Below are positions 7,008 to 10,191 of a DNA stretch of 10,191 nucleotides, piece by piece. This DNA is from RGIG9114 sp045592865 (lineage in GTDB: Bacteria; Bacillota; Clostridia; Oscillospirales; JAGBHD01): NCBI GenBank assembly GCA_045592865.1, contig JAZNVP010000039.1:1-10191 (forward strand), read 5' to 3'. The notes beneath the pieces are model-generated. The model did not search any database and was not told the DNA's origin. It saw only the letters and a list, made by a program, of their open reading frames with translations. Within the stretch, counting starts at the first letter, position 1. The number at the start of each line of letters is the position of its first letter. The position numbers and the translations under genes were made by a program.

Positions 7008-8514
7008 AGTATCTGCATATTTCGATGCTGTCTATTATTCCCGGTCCTTTAAAGGAAACCTTCTTTTCCTTTCCGACAAAAACTATTCCCTTTCCGCCAA
7101 CAAAACGGTCGGCAGAGAATATCTCGAAGCAGATCCTATCGGCAATCAGCATAAGCTCTGCCCTGCCGTTTTCCGAAAACATAGGCATTACCACGTCCTC
7201 GAACCTTATTTCACCCGCTTCGGCGTCAATTTCTATCTCGGTTCCGAATAAACATATCGACGCTTTTTCCTCAAGAGAAGACAAACCGAGCTTTATCTTC
7301 GCACTGTAATCAGGAAGATCATATTCTCTTGAGTCCAGCGAAACAAAACCGTCCGACAGAACAGGAACCTCTGCCTTCTCCACCTCGGGAGCAAGTTTTA
7401 GCCTTATGGAATTATCCTTTAAATAAAGCTCGTAAGGAAGAGTCATAAAGCTGTTAAAATATTCGGTCGGAAGCTCTCTCGTTTTCTGAATATCAACCCT
7501 CAGAACTCGGCCCTTTATATTGCTGAAGGTCTGCCCTGCATATATCCTTCCGTATGCATATCTGCCCTTGGCACCAACGTTAATAAGCCCTTTTTCAATA
7601 TCAAAATCGCCAACAAGATAACCGCTGTCACCCCCTGCGAAAACCCATTTTTTTCGGTCAGCGTCGTAGAGTTCGAACAGATCGGGACACTCGGTCGTCG
7701 CACCGGGAACAAACGTCTGCATCGGCGCCCAGTTTATAAGGTCGCGTGAACTGAAGAGCGCAAACTCGCCGTTATCAATATAAAGAACCATAACGTAAGC
7801 ATCGCTTTCCTCGTGATAAACCACCTTCGGATCGCGGTTCTGATTTTTTATGTATGGTAGAATCGGGTTGTCTTTGTATTTCTTAAAAGTGTATCCCCCG
7901 TCGGTGCTTATAGCCATACACTGCGTAAACAGAGCAGATTCAGAAGCCTCTCTGAGACCACCTGCCGCAGTATAGAATATAACGAGCGCCTCATGCTCAT
8001 CGGTGTTAAATCCCAGTAGATTTTTCTTATCCACAATAGAACTTCCCGACCACATATCCCCCATATTATCGGGCATGATCGCCTCGGGAAGCTGCTCCCA
8101 ATTTATAAGATCCTCGCTCACTGCGTGACCCCAATGCATATGCGCCATAATGTTTCCCGCAGGGTTGTGCTGGAAAAACATATGATATCTGCCCTCGTAG
8201 AAAATAAGACCGTTAGGGTCGTTTATAAGACCGTAGTCGGCGGTAAAATGAACCAAAGGCTTAAGCGGTTCGTCGGGCGGAGGTGTTTTCTCTTCCGAAA
8301 AACTGAACTTACGTCCCCCATCTTCAGAAATCTCTATATCCCTTCCCATAAAAACAATAAGGTCATAGGGATAATAATACTTCGGGTTATCAAAGCCTAA
8401 ACAAACCTCTAAATCGCAAAGAAGCCTTCCGCCTTCAGAAAATCTCAGTTTCTGCCTCTCGGCATCAGGATCTATCGGCAGATTTAAAAATCGGTTTTTT
8501 TCGGTTATAATCAT
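7006..8514 (-). CDS. GH32 beta-fructosidase (levanase/invertase-like)
   Basis: A 502-residue GH32 enzyme, expected to hydrolyse beta-fructofuranosyl bonds in sucrose, fructo-oligosaccharides, inulin or levan. All three catalytic motifs are present: GLINDPNG (95-102) with nucleophile D99, RDPK (227-230) with transition-state Asp D228, and ECPD (275-278) with acid/base E275. MWSGSSIVD (154-162) and YAGQTF (325-330) are further family blocks. An extra domain of about 85 residues precedes the five-blade propeller, and a beta-sandwich follows from about 380. There is no signal peptide, so it probably acts in the cytosol on imported short fructosides; no transporter or fructokinase is nearby. AGGAG lies about eight bases before the ATG. 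It has its own promoter and operator candidate, separated from the SGNH gene by a terminator. Catalytic identity is strong; exact substrate is unknown. Confidence 0.93.
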   Translation of the reverse strand: MIITEKNRFLNLPIDPDAERQKLRFSEGGRLLCDLEVCLGFDNPKYYYPYDLIVFMGRDIEISEDGGRKFSFSEEKTPPPDEPLKPLVHFTADYGLINDPNGLIFYEGRYHMFFQHNPAGNIMAHMHWGHAVSEDLINWEQLPEAIMPDNMGDMWSGSSIVDKKNLLGFNTDEHEALVIFYTAAGGLREASESALFTQCMAISTDGGYTFKKYKDNPILPYIKNQNRDPKVVYHEESDAYVMVLYIDNGEFALFSSRDLINWAPMQTFVPGATTECPDLFELYDADRKKWVFAGGDSGYLVGDFDIEKGLINVGAKGRYAYGRIYAGQTFSNIKGRVLRVDIQKTRELPTEYFNSFMTLPYELYLKDNSIRLKLAPEVEKAEVPVLSDGFVSLDSREYDLPDYSAKIKLGLSSLEEKASICLFGTEIEIDAEAGEIRFEDVVMPMFSENGRAELMLIADRICFEIFSADRFVGGKGIVFVGKEKKVSFKGPGIIDSIEICRY

Positions 8515-8535
8515 AAAAACATCTCCTTTTCTATA

Positions 8536-8564
8536 ATTATACCGTCCTTGCCTTCCCCTAACAA
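8536..8564 (-). promoter_or_regulatory. Sigma-A promoter of the GH32 gene
   Basis: On the - strand, TTGTTA (8564-8559), a 17-base spacer and a consensus TATAAT (8541-8536). The predicted start, near 8529, leaves a leader of about 15 bases containing the ribosome site. Confidence 0.8.
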
Positions 8565-8586
8565 TTCAAAATTCGGACAGAATTGT
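8561..8586. promoter_or_regulatory. Inverted-repeat operator candidate at the GH32 promoter
   Basis: ACAATTC (8561-8567) and GAATTGT (8580-8586) are perfect 7-base arms 12 bases apart. The arm-to-arm centre distance of 19 bases is about two helical turns, fitting a dimeric repressor or activator. One arm covers most of the -35 box. The regulator is not identified. Confidence 0.5.
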
Positions 8587-8604
8587 GTGAAATCCTATCC
8601 CAAA

Positions 8605-8639
8605 AACACAAAAACCGCAGACCCTGATCTGCGGTTTTT
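8605..8639 (-). terminator. Intrinsic terminator of the SGNH hydrolase gene
   Basis: Stem CCGCAGA/TCTGCGG (8615-8621 with 8628-8634), 6-base loop, extended by A5/T5 flanks. On the - strand it is followed by a U-rich tract, UUUUUGUGUUUUU. It ends the SGNH transcript before the GH32 promoter. Confidence 0.85.
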
Positions 8640-8642
8640 CTT

Positions 8643-9284
8643 TTATTTACCCATAACCTCTAACACTGCGTTCTTTATATCCTTCATTCCCTTTATGGTC
8701 GGATGACCGCAGTTTTTACCAATTTCCTTAAATCTTATCGGGGTTATGCCGTTTCTTTCGGATGCATTAAGCAGCGCTTCGGTTAATTCGTCTTTTAACT
8801 CGGTGTTGATAAGACAGTAAATCTCCGCTTCGGGAAGGGTTTCTCTGACTAATCTTAAAAACAGATATACCGCAGGGAGCACAGAATAAAGATCCTCTTT
8901 CTCTATATTCTCCCATTTTGCCTCTCCAAGCTGAGCGCCGCACCAATTATCGTTAGTTCCGCCGAAAATAAAAACGGTGTCGACCCTATTCTTTTCAAAA
9001 AAGCCTTCGTCTTTAAGTTTTTTAAATCTGCAAATAAACGAAGAAGTCTCAGAGCAGTCAGCGTTATCATATCCCGTGTAACAAATCGGCGAGCCCGACC
9101 AGCTGTTGTTCATAATTAAGTTTAGTCCCGCTTCTTTTACTACCTGATACCACCAGGTCTCCTCAACGCGTGTAACGTCTGTTTCGGGGCGCATGTTCTC
9201 CGAATAATAACAAATATAACCCTCGGGCACGTAACCCTTAAAGGTAGAATAACTGTCTCCAAAAATAATCGCATTTTTCATCAT
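8643..9284 (-). CDS. SGNH/GDSL-type hydrolase
   Basis: A 213-residue single-domain SGNH hydrolase without signal peptide or membrane segment, likely a cytosolic esterase or deacetylase. Block I is FGDSYS (8-13) with nucleophile S11, block II is NNSWSG (59-64) with G64 for the oxyanion hole, block III is FGGTND (107-112) with N111, and block V is GHPTIKGM (193-200) with H194. The aspartate usual three residues before the histidine is N191 here, so the triad may be a Ser-His dyad or use another acid. Such enzymes often remove acetyl groups from sugars, but the substrate is unknown. Two ATG codons are adjacent; AGGTG (9292-9296 region, - strand) favours the first. It is monocistronic, with its own promoter and terminator. 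Function beyond hydrolase is not supported by the neighbours. Confidence 0.8.
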   Translation of the reverse strand: MMKNAIIFGDSYSTFKGYVPEGYICYYSENMRPETDVTRVEETWWYQVVKEAGLNLIMNNSWSGSPICYTGYDNADCSETSSFICRFKKLKDEGFFEKNRVDTVFIFGGTNDNWCGAQLGEAKWENIEKEDLYSVLPAVYLFLRLVRETLPEAEIYCLINTELKDELTEALLNASERNGITPIRFKEIGKNCGHPTIKGMKDIKNAVLEVMGK

Positions 9285-9314
9285 AACACACCTATCTTTC
9301 TATATCTTTTTACA

Positions 9315-9343
9315 ATTATACATCTTTCAAATGTTAATTTCAA
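9315..9343 (-). promoter_or_regulatory. Sigma-A promoter of the SGNH hydrolase gene
   Basis: On the - strand TTGAAA (9343-9338), a 17-base spacer and a consensus TATAAT (9320-9315), the best promoter match in the window. The predicted start lies near 9308, about 24 bases before the ATG. Confidence 0.82.
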
Positions 9344-9425
9344 GTATAAATCTCCTGTATTTACAAATTCTAACAACACGATTTTAAATTAAAGGATTGC
9401 GGTCGTCATAATAACACAAAAGTGC

Positions 9426-9451
9426 TATAAGCCCTTATAAACACTGGGCTT
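9426..9451. repeat. Overlapping palindromes in the SGNH-AraC gap
   Basis: TATAAG-CC-CTTATA (9426-9439) is a perfect 6-2-6 palindrome. It shares bases with AAGCCC/GGGCTT (9429-9434 with 9446-9451, 11-base loop). It lies about 85 bases upstream of the SGNH promoter and could be a protein-binding site; no function is shown. The rest of the 256-base gap holds one promoter and one terminator. Confidence 0.35.
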
Positions 9452-9512
9452 TCGGGTGGTTTTTGAAGAAAAATTTTTGACGAAAACCAGGATATTTTGA
9501 CCTATACATAGC

Positions 9513-9542
9513 AAAAGCGAGGTGAAATACACCTCGCTTTTT
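9513..9542 (-). terminator. Intrinsic terminator of the AraC-family gene
   Basis: A perfect 12-bp stem (9513-9524 with 9530-9541) and a 5-base loop directly after the stop codon. On the - strand only four U follow the GC-rich stem, so the U-tract is short. The + strand has five T. Confidence 0.75.
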
Positions 9543-10191
9543 AAGTTCTGTTTTTGCCAGCAAATTCGGATGGCGACATTCCCATATTTTTTTTGAAATT
9601 TCGGTAAAAGGTACTGAAATCACTGTAGCCACAACTGTTTGCAGCTACAGAAATCTTTTCACCGGATACTATTAGCTCGGCAGCGCGCTCGATACGGTAA
9701 TGATTAAGGTATTCCTTAAATGGCATACCAGTAATGGAATTAAAAATTGTACAAAAATTTGTTTTAGACATAGCAGAGCGTTGCACAATTTCGGAGAGGG
9801 TTATCTCATCATCAAAATGATTTTTAATGTATTCGATGCTGTGCATTACAATCTGCCGATTTTCTTTGGCAACAAGAGCTGAAGCGTTTTCTTCAAAATA
9901 TACACGGGCGAAAAGCGAAATGAGAACCGAAACTGTTTCCTTTACAATCTCATTCTTGCCTGTTTTATTACAGGAGAATTCCGCCATTATTCTTTTGAAA
10001 AGGATATTGGTAAAAATCATATCTTCATAAGATAAGGAAATCTTTGGCTCAATTCTTTCCGCCTGTTCCGCTTTGAGATATAACAGAAAATCCAAAATTA
10101 ACTTATTCGCTTCTTTGACATTTTGAAAATAGTCCGAGGTAAAGGATAACGAATAAAAGTCTACCTCCCCATCGGGTGTTTGGATATAGTG
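9541..10191 (-). CDS. AraC-family transcriptional regulator, C-terminal part
   Basis: The frame is open through the right edge, so the N-terminus is outside the window; 216 residues are visible. The first ones (GEVDFYSLSFTSDYF) match the end of an AraC-type cupin sensor domain, followed by a helical linker. Residues 118-214 form the AraC DNA-binding domain with two helix-turn-helix motifs: ITLSEIVQRSAMSKTNFCTIF (about 130-150) and ISVAANSCGYSDFSTFYRNF (180-199), then KKNMGMSPSEF. A TTG at 10095 (- strand) could pass for a start but lies inside the open frame and lacks a ribosome site. Such regulators usually activate a sugar-use gene in response to a ligand. The nearest candidates are the SGNH and GH32 genes on the same strand downstream, but the terminator shows they are separate units. 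Target and ligand are unknown. Confidence 0.88.
   Translation of the reverse strand, partial: HYIQTPDGEVDFYSLSFTSDYFQNVKEANKLILDFLLYLKAEQAERIEPKISLSYEDMIFTNILFKRIMAEFSCNKTGKNEIVKETVSVLISLFARVYFEENASALVAKENRQIVMHSIEYIKNHFDDEITLSEIVQRSAMSKTNFCTIFNSITGMPFKEYLNHYRIERAAELIVSGEKISVAANSCGYSDFSTFYRNFKKNMGMSPSEFAGKNRT

Noticed and set aside
6967..7309. Plus-strand frames after murQ, possibly a frameshifted MurQ tail
   Set aside because: They begin in the terminator and run antisense to the GH32 gene. Their translations do not resemble the MurQ C-terminus.
7006..9284. GH32 and SGNH genes as one operon
   Set aside because: They share a strand, but a good terminator (8605-8639) and a consensus promoter (8536-8564) lie between them.
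9435..9632. 65-residue minus-strand frame across the AraC terminator
   Set aside because: It overlaps the AraC HTH coding sequence in another frame and the terminator stem, and has no ribosome site.
10093..10095. TTG start for the AraC-family gene
   Set aside because: The frame continues upstream to the window end with sequence typical of an AraC sensor domain (DFYSLSF).

Overview
The window reads as chromosomal DNA of a Clostridia-type Bacillota, probably gut-associated. The reasons are purine-rich GGAG/AGGAGGT-type ribosome sites, sigma-A-like promoters, AT-rich intergenic DNA with strong intrinsic terminators, and gene families common there: DUF47/PhoU-like, a TPR + DUF4037 pair, a MurK-like BadF-family kinase, MurQ and a cytosolic GH32. 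No genus can be named from the sequence. There is no tRNA, rRNA, CRISPR array, transposase or prophage gene. Coding density is high, and no stretch above 300 bases lacks a gene.

Layout. (1) 1-413: 3' part of a DUF47/PhoU-like gene (+), ending at a bidirectional terminator shared with the convergent aldolase gene. (2) 462-1373 (-): a DHDPS/N-acetylneuraminate lyase family aldolase. (3) 1530-3204 (+): a two-gene operon of a TPR protein and a DUF4037 nucleotidyltransferase-fold protein, which overlap by 14 bases and end in a perfect 18-bp hairpin. (4) 3309-6974 (+): a three-gene operon with an XRE-HTH/sugar-kinase fusion, a cytosolic DUF4838 (GH163-related) glycosidase-like protein and MurQ, with its own promoter and terminator. 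(5) 7006-8514 (-): a GH32 beta-fructosidase with its own promoter and an inverted-repeat operator candidate. (6) 8643-9284 (-): an SGNH/GDSL hydrolase with its own promoter and terminator. (7) 9541-10191 (-): an AraC-family regulator cut by the window end.

The centre of interest is the 3309-6974 operon. MurQ splits the lactyl ether of MurNAc-6-phosphate. The kinase domain belongs to the family that includes clostridial MurNAc/GlcNAc kinases. The gene between them encodes a glycosidase-like protein with no signal peptide, from a family linked to GlcNAc-cleaving enzymes. A coherent reading is a self-regulated cytosolic route for an imported aminosugar glycoside, possibly a cell-wall disaccharide: cleave, phosphorylate, remove lactate. 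The XRE domain fused to the kinase would sense the sugar. No transporter, PTS component, nagA or nagB lies in the window, so the import route and lower pathway are not visible. The GH32, SGNH and AraC genes look like separate carbohydrate-related transcription units, not one operon.
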